Source: DATLAN01 sp035527455
Lineage (GTDB): Bacteria > Planctomycetota > Planctomycetia > Pirellulales > Thermoguttaceae
Assembly: GCA_035527455.1 (NCBI GenBank)
Contig: DATLAN010000553.1
Span: 1-7,468 of the forward strand
Length of the DNA stretch: 7,468 bases
Direction of reading: 5' to 3'
Every line of letters begins with the position of its first letter. Within the stretch, counting starts at the first letter, position 1. Made by a program: the position numbers and the translations under genes. Shown here piece after piece: positions 1-7,110 of this stretch. The notes beneath the pieces are model-generated. The model was not told the DNA's origin. It made no database searches and worked only from the letters and a program-made list of their open reading frames with translations.

Positions 1-1
1 T

Positions 2-142
2 GCCCAAACACCGCAGGCAACTTCCACTGACGGTAAACGTTCGAATGATCCAACGCCGCCGGACGGCGTCCAAGAGCCGCTAAATAGTGCAGCGGCTCGA
101 GCACCTGGTCGCCCGACACATAGCTCCGCCGGTGGCTGGTAG
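2..142 (+). other. Open frame entering from the left edge, possible tail of an upstream gene
   Basis: From base 2 a frame runs open to a TAG at 140-142. Its translation is rich in Thr, Pro, Ser, Ala and Asp, like a flexible linker or disordered tail, and matches no family I recognise. It overlaps the first 56 bases of the TPR reading frame that begins at 87, which lies in a different frame. It could be the 3' end of a separate gene, the front part of the TPR gene displaced by a frameshift, or chance. Only 46 codons are visible, so this is weakly supported. Confidence 0.2.
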
Positions 143-569
143 GGATAGGCTGAATCGCGCCCTCCGCGCATTCGACGAGGCTATCAGACTTCGCCCGGAT
201 CATCCGGAGTCCCACGAAGAGCGCGGTTTCACTCTTTGCCGCCTCGGCCGCGACGAAGAGGCGCTTGCTGCCTTCAACCGCGCGCTCGCGCTCCGCCCGG
301 ACTACCATCAAGTGCTTTTCAACAAAGCGCGCACGTTGTGTTTTCTTGCGTACAGGAATCCCCGGCGATTTCCACCGAAAGAGGCCTTCCGAGAAGCTAT
401 CGGTTTGCTAGAACGCGCGGTTGAAATTGACAAGGGCACGCTTCGCCGGATAAGTCGCGACCGCGGTGTTTTTCGTAACATGAAAGCAGACCCGGAGTAT
501 GGCCCTCGCCTTAACGAGTTGGTCTGGGGAAGGCCTCCTGAATCTGGATGTGACGTGCCAACGCGGTAG
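87..569 (+). CDS. TPR-repeat protein, short or N-terminally truncated
   Basis: The product is 160 residues and carries tetratricopeptide repeats, helical hairpins that mediate protein-protein contacts; no catalytic function can be assigned. Residues 23-40 look like the second helix of one TPR (ALRAFDEAIRLRPDHPE). Residues 41-74 form a complete repeat with the usual Gly-Arg-x-Glu-Glu-Ala-Leu turn and a Leu-Arg-Pro-Asp-Tyr end. Residues 75-120 form a third repeat with a basic, Pro-containing insertion between its helices. The tail ends in a segment of the type that often closes TPR domains (FRNMKADPEYGPRLNEL). The start is uncertain: GTG at 87 lies only one codon after an in-frame TAA (81-83), and the only Shine-Dalgarno-like match is a weak AAGAG at 72-76. 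The first helix of the first repeat is not convincing, and no signal peptide is seen. It may therefore be the 3' portion of a longer, disrupted gene. The family call is firm; gene integrity is not. Confidence 0.6.
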   Translation: MQRLEHLVARHIAPPVAGRDRLNRALRAFDEAIRLRPDHPESHEERGFTLCRLGRDEEALAAFNRALALRPDYHQVLFNKARTLCFLAYRNPRRFPPKEAFREAIGLLERAVEIDKGTLRRISRDRGVFRNMKADPEYGPRLNELVWGRPPESGCDVPTR

Positions 570-669
570 CCATGCTTTACGTGGGGACCCTTTCTCTCGA
601 CGGGCCAGAAAGGACGGCCGCTCCCTCGCGGCTTGGTGGATGATTCGCGATCTCGCCCCGGGCAAATCG

Positions 670-773
670 CTCGGTGCGTCCAATTGCGAGTTGCCAGGGC
701 GCCTCGGTCGCCCCCACCGATGCGTCGAAGGGGTCTCGGTCAAAGTGCGTCGGTCACATCGACCGACGCATCG
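670..773. repeat. Cluster of short direct and inverted repeats with a hairpin
   Basis: The paired words CTCGGT(C) and TGCGTC(G) occur three times in the same order with different spacing: fused at 670-680, at 703-709 plus 721-727, and at 735-741 plus 746-752. They are followed by an inverted copy, GACCGACGCA, at 761-770. The last direct copy and the inverted copy make a perfect 10-bp stem (746-755 with 761-770) around the 5-base loop ACATC. A second perfect 10-bp inverted repeat (718-727 with 764-773) shares the right arm, so the two pairings exclude each other. There is no T tract, so this is not a typical intrinsic terminator. A regulator-binding array or a structured RNA is possible; the function is unknown. 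Confidence 0.5.
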
Positions 774-1350
774 AAGCCGCACAGTGGGGGGCAAAGTCAG
801 AAAACGTTGGGTTCTCAACGCATCCGAGCAACCCCAGCACGACGGTTTTTTGCGACGGCGTCAATCGCCCGGATTTCTCCACCCGATTGAGGGAGGCTGG
901 CGGTCACCGCCGAGTGTTCCAAAACCGGTGGGTTTATGGGCACAGCTACGATTGCCGGAACTCAACACCCGTTTGCAGGAGCTGGTGTCGGACCGACGCG
1001 CGCAAGATGTCGCTCCAAACGGGCTGCCAGAATCCATCCGCTGGGGGGCACGGCTAGAATCGGCGTGTGTCTTCTTTGCGCCCCATTTTCAGTAAGCGTC
1101 ACCCCGCACTCGCTGGCGGTCAGCCACTGTCGCTGCCGACAACATGGCGGGTTCAGGCCGGTAGGCAGAAGATCGCCAAGAAATTCGTACAGGCTAGACG
1201 CAGGGGCGCGCGCGACGTAGGCTACGAGGCGAGCCTGGATGGGTTTCGGGCTCAATCCAACTGGGAAATGTCGGGGAAGACTATTTCGGTGACGTTAAAG
1301 ATGCGGGTCACGCCTCCGATAGACAAATGAGTTTATGTCGGCACGTTTGT

Positions 1351-1356
1351 AGGAGA
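1351..1356 (+). promoter_or_regulatory. Ribosome binding site of the 687-residue exported protein
   Basis: AGGAGA lies directly upstream of the ATG at 1362; the AGGAG core leaves a 6-base spacer. This is the best Shine-Dalgarno sequence in the window. With the signal peptide that begins at this ATG, it fixes the start of the downstream gene. Confidence 0.85.
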
Positions 1357-1361
1357 ACCCC

Positions 1362-3425
1362 ATGACCAAAAAGCCCTCCCAAAATGGACAGGCCATTCTT
1401 GTTGTGTTGTTCACACTGTGCAGCTATTCTGCCGCCGCGTTCGCGGAGGACCTACGGAAAGTCGGCGACGAATGGGAAATCGAGCCGTTTGTTCGTGCGA
1501 GGCTATTCAAGTTTCCCGAAGACCCGATGCATCTGAAAAGCGGAGTCCTCTATCCTTATTGCGTTGAACTCACCAATTTGCATGAACACCGGGACATTTG
1601 CCTCCGCATACGTCTGAAGGTGAGGCCCGACCGCGGACTCGAGGTGACTCCCTCCGGCTGGCAGTACGACTGGCTCGACGGGCGGCGTTTGGTAAAGGAT
1701 CGCCCGGAGCGATTCTGGTGGACTCTCAAGTCGACGTTGCCGGATGACGAGTCCGGCAGATGGAACACGTTTCTGGAATCTCAGGTACTTTTTTGTGGTC
1801 ACCATTGGGCACCATCCGAGTATCCGCCCACCGGGCGGCCGGAGCCTTCTTATCCTGTTCCGACGAAGGCGGCCGCAGACGAAATGACCTGCGTGTGGGA
1901 CGACGAACAGTCGAAGGGCTATCTACGCATCGTTGACGTCGACGGCAAGGTGGAGCAAGCCGAATATGGAGTCCGATTGAAGGAGGGCGCGGTTTACGAG
2001 GCGCTTCGACCGGTCTTGGTTGAGGCGAAGGACTTCGTCGAATTCGAACCAAGTCCGGGCAAGAAGCAGACCGTATTGCTCAAGTCGAACATCAGTCTGG
2101 ACCAGGGCAGCCTGTTTACCATTGAGGGACTCAACCAGTGCCTTGCCGTTTATCGGGGCCGGGCGCGGATGTCCGTCGAACCGCAAGGTCCGAACGCCGC
2201 CCTTTTCAAGGAAAAGGTAATTGACAGCCACTATTTTAAGCCCCGTGTGCGTCGCCGATGGTTGAAGACGGACTTTGGAACATTCGCTCCCAAGCAAACG
2301 GATTTCCTGGTTGAGGTCGAACCCACGTCGCAAGCCGTCCTGAGCGTCCTCTCCGGCGAAGTGGAGTACACGCTCCCAACGGGGCCGTCGGAGGAGCCCG
2401 AGCAGAAAATCGGTCCCACAGGAATCGTCTCCGCCGGCGGGCAACTAATCATACAACGACAAGATGCGGACATCGCGCATTACGACGATCCGCAGCACTG
2501 GCGGGTGACGCAACGGAAGACCGATGCCGCCGCGATGGAGCAACGTTGGCTTTTCGGTCTCGGCGAAACGCCCCTGGCCACGTGGGGGAACCTGTACTGG
2601 CTTGACGCAGATGTGCCGTATGCTTCCAAGGCCGTTCGGGAGTGGTTGGGACCGGTGCAAACAGACTTGACGGGGCAGAAATACTGCGCCCCATTGCGAG
2701 AACTCGCGCACGAGATCGGCTGGGAACCACTGGTTGGCGACGTTTTGCGAGCAGCCGCCGCCACGGGTAAACCGGCGTTCATGGTCCTGCGAGACCGTTC
2801 GCAGGCGGAGCACTTCGCGTTCTACGACGCAGGCAAGAAGGAGTGCTTTAACGTCGAGTTCGAGCGATGGATCGGCGATGAACCGCTGGGAATCGTCAGC
2901 AAGGAGTTTTTGCCGGACGGCACTCTTCGTGTAGTTCACGGCGACAGGAAGAATGGCCAGGTGGCCGTCTCTCGTCACGAACCGAACTTCGAGAACTGCA
3001 ACATCACGGTAGGAACGTTTGCCTACAAAGACGGTGCACTGCAAACCGCAAAGGTACTCGACTCCCATGCTTGGGAATACATCGCCAAGGAGAACGTCGG
3101 CTTCGGCGAGGGGCTGGCCGCACTGCGCAAGTCGAACGGAGAGTACTCAGATATGGATTTTGTTACGCACTTCCGCAAGGAGTTCGGCGGCACCGTTCAT
3201 GTGGTCGCCGAGCCCAATGGCAGGTACTCCGTCCAACTCTTCATGGGGAATACCTGCTGCATCGTCTTCTATCTCGACGGCGGAAATATCAATAAAACGA
3301 TGTATGTTGACCCCCGAATATTGAACCAGCGGCGGCCCCCAAAACCGAGTAGAGGTAGAGTGACAGAACCAAGTCGCGAGACAGACCCGTCGAGTACTAT
3401 CGAAAGTGTTTTAGAAACGCCATAG
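1362..3425 (+). CDS. Exported protein of unknown function with a FecR-like segment
   Basis: This is a complete 687-residue protein. Residues 1-28 form a Sec signal peptide: a basic start (MTKK), a hydrophobic core at about 11-27, and an Ala-Phe-Ala cleavage site before Glu29. No later membrane span is seen, so the mature protein is probably periplasmic or secreted. Residues about 245-366 resemble the beta-rich FecR fold, best at 299-335, where a Thr-x-Phe-Gly-Thr strand, an Asp-Phe-Leu-Val-Glu-Val strand and a Ser-Gly-Glu-Val-Glu strand follow in the expected order. The usual Arg-Gly-Thr is replaced by Lys-Gln-Thr. Residues 30-240 and 380-655 I do not recognise. The mature chain has ten cysteines (67, 80, 145, 177, 260, 442, 495, 546, 632, 633), which would allow disulfides. 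The tail after about 655 is Pro/Arg/Ser/Thr-rich and probably disordered. The start is supported by an AGGAG site. No sigma or anti-sigma gene is adjacent, so a classical FecR regulatory role is not indicated. The gene is certain; the domain call is tentative. Confidence 0.9.
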   Translation: MTKKPSQNGQAILVVLFTLCSYSAAAFAEDLRKVGDEWEIEPFVRARLFKFPEDPMHLKSGVLYPYCVELTNLHEHRDICLRIRLKVRPDRGLEVTPSGWQYDWLDGRRLVKDRPERFWWTLKSTLPDDESGRWNTFLESQVLFCGHHWAPSEYPPTGRPEPSYPVPTKAAADEMTCVWDDEQSKGYLRIVDVDGKVEQAEYGVRLKEGAVYEALRPVLVEAKDFVEFEPSPGKKQTVLLKSNISLDQGSLFTIEGLNQCLAVYRGRARMSVEPQGPNAALFKEKVIDSHYFKPRVRRRWLKTDFGTFAPKQTDFLVEVEPTSQAVLSVLSGEVEYTLPTGPSEEPEQKIGPTGIVSAGGQLIIQRQDADIAHYDDPQHWRVTQRKTDAAAMEQRWLFGLGETPLATWGNLYWLDADVPYASKAVREWLGPVQTDLTGQKYCAPLRELAHEIGWEPLVGDVLRAAAATGKPAFMVLRDRSQAEHFAFYDAGKKECFNVEFERWIGDEPLGIVSKEFLPDGTLRVVHGDRKNGQVAVSRHEPNFENCNITVGTFAYKDGALQTAKVLDSHAWEYIAKENVGFGEGLAALRKSNGEYSDMDFVTHFRKEFGGTVHVVAEPNGRYSVQLFMGNTCCIVFYLDGGNINKTMYVDPRILNQRRPPKPSRGRVTEPSRETDPSSTIESVLETP

Positions 3426-3469
3426 GGCCGGTTTTGATGAACCAGTCTCGGCCTCGATTCGGCCGGCCC
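3425..3469 (+). repeat. Inverted repeat at the end of the 687-residue gene
   Basis: GGGCCGG (3425-3431, beginning on the last base of the stop codon) is exactly complementary to CCGGCCC (3463-3469), with a 31-base loop. A shorter alternative stem, CGGCC (3449-3453) with GGCCG (3461-3465) around a 7-base loop, uses part of the same right arm. No T tract follows, so this is at best a stabilising or Rho-assisted 3' end, not a proven terminator. Confidence 0.35.
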
Positions 3470-3764
3470 GCCCGGACTGTCCCAGCCGACAGGTATTTGG
3501 GGCACTCCGACGTGCGTCAGAAAACCTGTCCCGGATAGCTAGTGACCGGGCGATCGACCAAATCGACAAACCCCCCACTGAAAGTATGTCGCGAGGGTCC
3601 ATATTTGGCGCGTCCGAGAAATCAAATCGAGCTTCCGACGACTTCCTGAGACGGCGACTCGCGAACTCCCGTATCGTCCAGCGGTCGTGAACACCTGCGC
3701 GCAGCTACCATCGCATCAGCATCGCCTTGGCCGACCATCATGCCGGCATACATCACGGCCTTTT
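3426..3764. other. 339-base non-coding gap between convergent genes
   Basis: This stretch lies between the stop codons of the 687-residue gene (+) and the rhamnosidase gene (-), so it must hold the 3' ends of both transcripts. No coding region is convincing on either strand. Besides the repeats at 3425-3469 and 3488-3530, it contains CCCGG (3530-3534) with CCGGG (3546-3550). Read leftward, that pair is followed five bases later by TTTT (3524-3521), a weak terminator-like arrangement for the rhamnosidase operon. It also contains the palindrome ATGCCGGCAT at 3740-3749, flanked by GGCCG (3729-3733) and CGGCC (3756-3760). Confidence 0.55.
3488..3530. repeat. Inverted repeat in the convergent gap
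   Basis: GACAGGT (3488-3494) is exactly complementary to ACCTGTC (3524-3530). Between the arms lies GACG-TG-CGTC (3509-3518), itself nearly palindromic. Such a nested structure lying between convergent genes could mark a bidirectional 3' end, but no strong T tract is present on the + strand, and the role is inferred only from position. Confidence 0.35.
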
Positions 3765-6700
3765 CTACGGTCTGTGGCTTTTGGCCCCGCTCAATTCGAA
3801 ACAGTAGTGTCCGGAACCGATGTCGAACGTCACCCAGTCGACATCCCGACCAGCGCCGTTGACTCCCGCAACGCCACTGACGTAGGAAACATCCTTCCAG
3901 ACGGTTTTGCCGCCCTCGGTAATTACGCCCTTTTCGAAGCCGAACATTGGCACACTCACCCGCGCCGTTGAGTTTGCAGGGATTTCGACCTCCAGCACGA
4001 ATGAATCATCCGTCCTCTTCCAACTCGATGAGATGACGCCTCGGACCGTCTTGATCGAGGCCTCGGCGTGGGTCAGATCCCCCACCACGTACGGACGGAT
4101 TTCGATGCGGCGAAAGCCGGGCGCCATTTGAGCGAGCCCGTAGTACTCCGGTCCCCGGATCCCGGCCAGGTCGTTGTAGAAGAACTCGTCGATGGTGGCC
4201 CACATGATCATGCTTTCCGCCCCGGGGTATCCATGGGCCATCGCGTATCCACCCCAGGTCTCCCAGATCGTCGTCGCGCCCTGATTAACCATGTACCCCC
4301 AGCCGGGATAGGTCTTTGCGGTGGCCACACGATACATCAGGTTCCCGTGCCCCAGGGCAGCAAGCGTGTCGATCATGCACGTCGTGCCGGTGTTGCCGGT
4401 GTGCAAGTGTCCGTCGTACTTCGTGGCGATGCTCGATACGATGTTCTCCAGCACGCCCGCCCGCTGGTCCTGCGGGACGATCTCAAGTGCCAACGGAAGC
4501 AAGTTCGCCGTCTGCGAGCCGGTTGCGTACTGGTGAGTGTCGCGATTGAGCCACTTGCGGTTCAGCGCCTCTTTGATCCGGTCGGCCAACTCGGCGTAGC
4601 GTTTCTCATCTTCGGTCTTTTCCAGCAGGCGGGCCGCCTGGGATACGGCCAATGCGCCGCGATAATAGTAGCCGGTCCAGATCAGTGGCGGCGGCGTCTC
4701 CCGCGAAATGAATTCCTCGTCGCCGGGGAACTTGCCCGGCAGCATATGGTCGCCATAGATTCCGCGCGTGATGATGCCGTCCTCGGCAATCGATGTGTGG
4801 TAATCGACGCACCGCCGAATGCCGGCGTAGTGCTTCCGAAGCATTCGCTCGTCGTCCAGGTATTGGCAGAGGTACCAGACCAGCATCGGGTAGTTCCCAC
4901 CCCATGCCGGATCGAATTGTGGACGGGCATCGTAGCTCGGGCAGATTCGCGGGACGTTGCCGTCGGGGAGCTGCGCGTGGGCGATATCCTCAAGCCACTT
5001 GGTCCAGAACTGCGGCATGTGCTGTCGCGGATAGAGCGACCCGGTGATCGTCGCCGGGTCAGTCCACGCCCAATGTTCGCGGTAGAGGCAGTCCAGCGGC
5101 ATGCCGTACAGGCCGTTGGTCAGCGTCCAGCGGACGTTCTGGTGGATCTGATTGAGCATGGGACTGGAGCAGTCGAAGCGGCCGGAGAGATCGACGTCGG
5201 AGTAGACCACGCGCCCCTGCAAGTCATCGATCGCCAGTTTGCCGGGATGGCCCTCGATTTGGACGTAGCGAACCGGATGGTAGGTGAATCTCGGCTCGTA
5301 GATCTCTTCGCCGTCGCCTTTGAAGGTGTATTGGTCCGTCGCGCCGCCGCCTCGATAGCGGCTCTGGTCGACCAGTCCGCTGTCGTGCAAACAGGACGAA
5401 TACTTGATCGTTACGGTGGCGTCAGCCTGGCCTCGCATCCGCAGTCGCGCCCAGCCGCCAAAGATCTGCCCCAGGTCGTAGACGTAGACGCCCGGTTTCG
5501 GATTGGTCAGCCGCACGGGTCGCAGTGTCTGGTTGACCTTGATGGCCGGCATCATCTGCGACTGCATGAAGCCGCCGGAGGCCTCTTTGACGGTCACGGT
5601 CGTCCACTTCGAATCATCATAGCCGGGCAGGGACCAACCGGATCGCTCCAGGCGAGCGTCGTAGACCTCCCCGTTCCAGAAGTTGTTTCGTCGGATGGGG
5701 CCGTCGATCGTTTTCCAGGTGGCGTCGCTGACCACACTGGCCGCGGTGCCGTCGACGTGTTCGATTTGCATCTGCAGCAAGGCGCGTGGCGAGTGGCCAT
5801 ATCGCAGCCGCTCCGGTTCGCAGAACCAGCCGTTGCCCAGCATGATGCCCAATGCGTTGGTACCCCTTTTCAGGTGGTCGGTCACGTCGTGAGTCACATA
5901 CAGAACCCGCTTATCGTAGTCGGTCGCGGCCGGATCGAGCACGCGGTCGCTCACCTTCCGGCCGTTCAGGTAAAGCTCGCTCCACCCGATACCCGAAACG
6001 TAGACGCGTGCCCGCCGGACGTCTTTGGTTACGGCGAACTCCTTCCGCAGCAGCGGCGAGGGCGCGATGGCAGCGGCGGCCCGCGCGACGAAGCGGTTGA
6101 CCTTGGCAACAGGAGGGAACTTCGGGGATTTCCCGGCATCGTAAACTTTGAATTCAAGGATGCCGGTTGAAGCCGATTCGATTGAGTCAAATTCCAGCTT
6201 GAGCTTCCGTGTGGTGATTTCTTCGAACGTTGTTGTGTTGTACTTGTTGCCTTCAACGCCAAGGCCGACTGGATTCCTGGCTGACGCGAAAGCCTTTCCG
6301 TCCCAGTAGAGGAGTCGTGACGCCTTGGGAAGCCGCACGCCGCGGCCGTCGTCGAACCAGTAGACGTCGATACTGGCGACGTGGACCGGCTCGCTCCATT
6401 CGTATTGAACCCACTGCGTGCCTTTGTGACTCCAGTTGCCGTAGGCGCCGTAGCGTTTGTCGTTGGAATTCGCCGGTTTGAAGCCGTCGTTGATCGCGCT
6501 GAGCGTCTCGTGCCCCGACACAAAGGATGTTGACGGCTTGGCAGCCAATGCGACATTGATCTGGCCCGGCTTTCCAGCATCCAGGTGCTCGACGGGCGGG
6601 CGTGGGGGTGCGACCCCGATCCATTGGCCCTTCCAGTCGCTTTGCTGCATGAGCCCCATTTCGAAGCTGGCCGGCCGGCTCCACGTCGATGGCTGGCCCT

Positions 6701-7106
6701 GCTTGCCCCAGACCCGGACCTTCCAATAGCACTTTTCACCGCTGGAGAGTGGCTTTCCTCGATATTCGATGTTTACCGAGCGGTTGGAATGGACCTTGCC
6801 GCTATCCCATTTGTCTCCGACGTTTGCCTGGAGTTGTTTCTCGCTCGTGGCAACCAGGACGTGATACGCGGACTGCAGTTGGAACCGTTTTCCGGACTTA
6901 AGCAGCCAACCGAAGCGAGGTTGGGGCGCATCGACGCCCAGCGGGTTGGTCGCGTACTCGCAGGTAAGTTCCGAAGGCGCCAGTTCCGCTTGCTGCTCGG
7001 CGCAGTGTGCCGTCGCGCTCGACAGGATGGTTACGGCGAAGCACAACGTCAGACTGACGTCGATGGCTGCTACGTGTTGTCGAATGAACATGCTCTGGTT
7101 TCTCAT
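3765..7106 (-). CDS. Exported GH78 alpha-L-rhamnosidase with F5/8-type-C-like insertion
   Basis: This 1113-residue enzyme should hydrolyse terminal alpha-L-rhamnose from glycans or glycosides with inversion, as GH78 does. A signal peptide covers about residues 1-36 (hydrophobic core 15-33, cleavage near His-Cys-Ala before Glu37), so it acts outside the cytoplasm. Residues 42-165 are the family's N-terminal Ig-like domain, with Asn-Pro-Leu-Gly at 54-57 and Trp-Ile-Gly at 162-164. Residues about 181-325 are an inserted discoidin-like module (WVQYEW at 232-237, DVYWFDDGRG at 247-256). Residues 350-530 form the beta-sandwich that usually follows. Residues 535-620 belong to the next beta domain, and 640-985 are the (alpha/alpha)6 catalytic domain. 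The likely general acid is Glu677 in DCLYREHW (672-679) and the likely base is Glu949 in GATTIWETW (943-951). A C-terminal beta-sandwich closes the chain. The start lies 4 bases after the GH31 stop with only a weak GGAA upstream; Met6 is an alternative start. The length is at the high end for the family because of the insertion. Natural substrate unknown. Confidence 0.95.
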   Translation of the reverse strand: MRNQSMFIRQHVAAIDVSLTLCFAVTILSSATAHCAEQQAELAPSELTCEYATNPLGVDAPQPRFGWLLKSGKRFQLQSAYHVLVATSEKQLQANVGDKWDSGKVHSNRSVNIEYRGKPLSSGEKCYWKVRVWGKQGQPSTWSRPASFEMGLMQQSDWKGQWIGVAPPRPPVEHLDAGKPGQINVALAAKPSTSFVSGHETLSAINDGFKPANSNDKRYGAYGNWSHKGTQWVQYEWSEPVHVASIDVYWFDDGRGVRLPKASRLLYWDGKAFASARNPVGLGVEGNKYNTTTFEEITTRKLKLEFDSIESASTGILEFKVYDAGKSPKFPPVAKVNRFVARAAAAIAPSPLLRKEFAVTKDVRRARVYVSGIGWSELYLNGRKVSDRVLDPAATDYDKRVLYVTHDVTDHLKRGTNALGIMLGNGWFCEPERLRYGHSPRALLQMQIEHVDGTAASVVSDATWKTIDGPIRRNNFWNGEVYDARLERSGWSLPGYDDSKWTTVTVKEASGGFMQSQMMPAIKVNQTLRPVRLTNPKPGVYVYDLGQIFGGWARLRMRGQADATVTIKYSSCLHDSGLVDQSRYRGGGATDQYTFKGDGEEIYEPRFTYHPVRYVQIEGHPGKLAIDDLQGRVVYSDVDLSGRFDCSSPMLNQIHQNVRWTLTNGLYGMPLDCLYREHWAWTDPATITGSLYPRQHMPQFWTKWLEDIAHAQLPDGNVPRICPSYDARPQFDPAWGGNYPMLVWYLCQYLDDERMLRKHYAGIRRCVDYHTSIAEDGIITRGIYGDHMLPGKFPGDEEFISRETPPPLIWTGYYYRGALAVSQAARLLEKTEDEKRYAELADRIKEALNRKWLNRDTHQYATGSQTANLLPLALEIVPQDQRAGVLENIVSSIATKYDGHLHTGNTGTTCMIDTLAALGHGNLMYRVATAKTYPGWGYMVNQGATTIWETWGGYAMAHGYPGAESMIMWATIDEFFYNDLAGIRGPEYYGLAQMAPGFRRIEIRPYVVGDLTHAEASIKTVRGVISSSWKRTDDSFVLEVEIPANSTARVSVPMFGFEKGVITEGGKTVWKDVSYVSGVAGVNGAGRDVDWVTFDIGSGHYCFELSGAKSHRP

Positions 7107-7110
7107 CTTG

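Larger units (their letters stand above)
570..1361 (+). other. 792-base gap with no supported gene
   Basis: Several open frames exist here on both strands, including 499-1095 (+), 962-1255 (-) and 1067-1330 (+). They overlap one another, are rich in Arg, Ser, Pro, Trp and Cys as expected from non-coding GC-rich DNA, lack recognisable domains and lack good ribosome binding sites. I see no tRNA, rRNA or insertion sequence end. The gap holds a cluster of short repeats at about 670-773 (listed separately) and presumably the promoter for the gene starting at 1362, but no convincing -35/-10 pair stands out. Confidence 0.55.

Noticed and set aside
499..1095. A 198-codon open frame on the + strand, partly overlapping the TPR gene.
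   Set aside because: It overlaps the TPR coding region by about 70 bases in another frame, has no ribosome binding site I can see, and its product is rich in Arg, Ser, Pro and Trp with no recognisable motif. It remains the best of the weak candidates in the gap.
962..1255. A 97-codon open frame on the - strand in the gap.
   Set aside because: No domain, no ribosome binding site and a composition like translated non-coding DNA. It also conflicts with open frames on the other strand.
1289..1311. GTGAC (1289-1293) and GTCAC (1307-1311) as a possible operator ahead of the 687-residue gene.
   Set aside because: Five-base arms with a 13-base spacer are expected by chance at this scale, and no promoter elements frame them.
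2445..3068. A 207-codon open frame on the - strand, antisense to the 687-residue gene.
   Set aside because: The + strand gene has a signal peptide, a strong ribosome binding site and a single long frame. The antisense frame has none of these.
4068..6170. A 700-codon open frame on the + strand, antisense to the rhamnosidase gene.
   Set aside because: It lies wholly opposite a gene with clear GH78 motifs. Its translation shows no domain, and long antisense frames arise from codon bias in GC-rich genes.
6029..6739. A 236-codon open frame on the - strand within the rhamnosidase gene.
   Set aside because: It is an out-of-frame reading of the same strand as GH78, dominated by Ser, Arg and Thr, and has no independent start signal.
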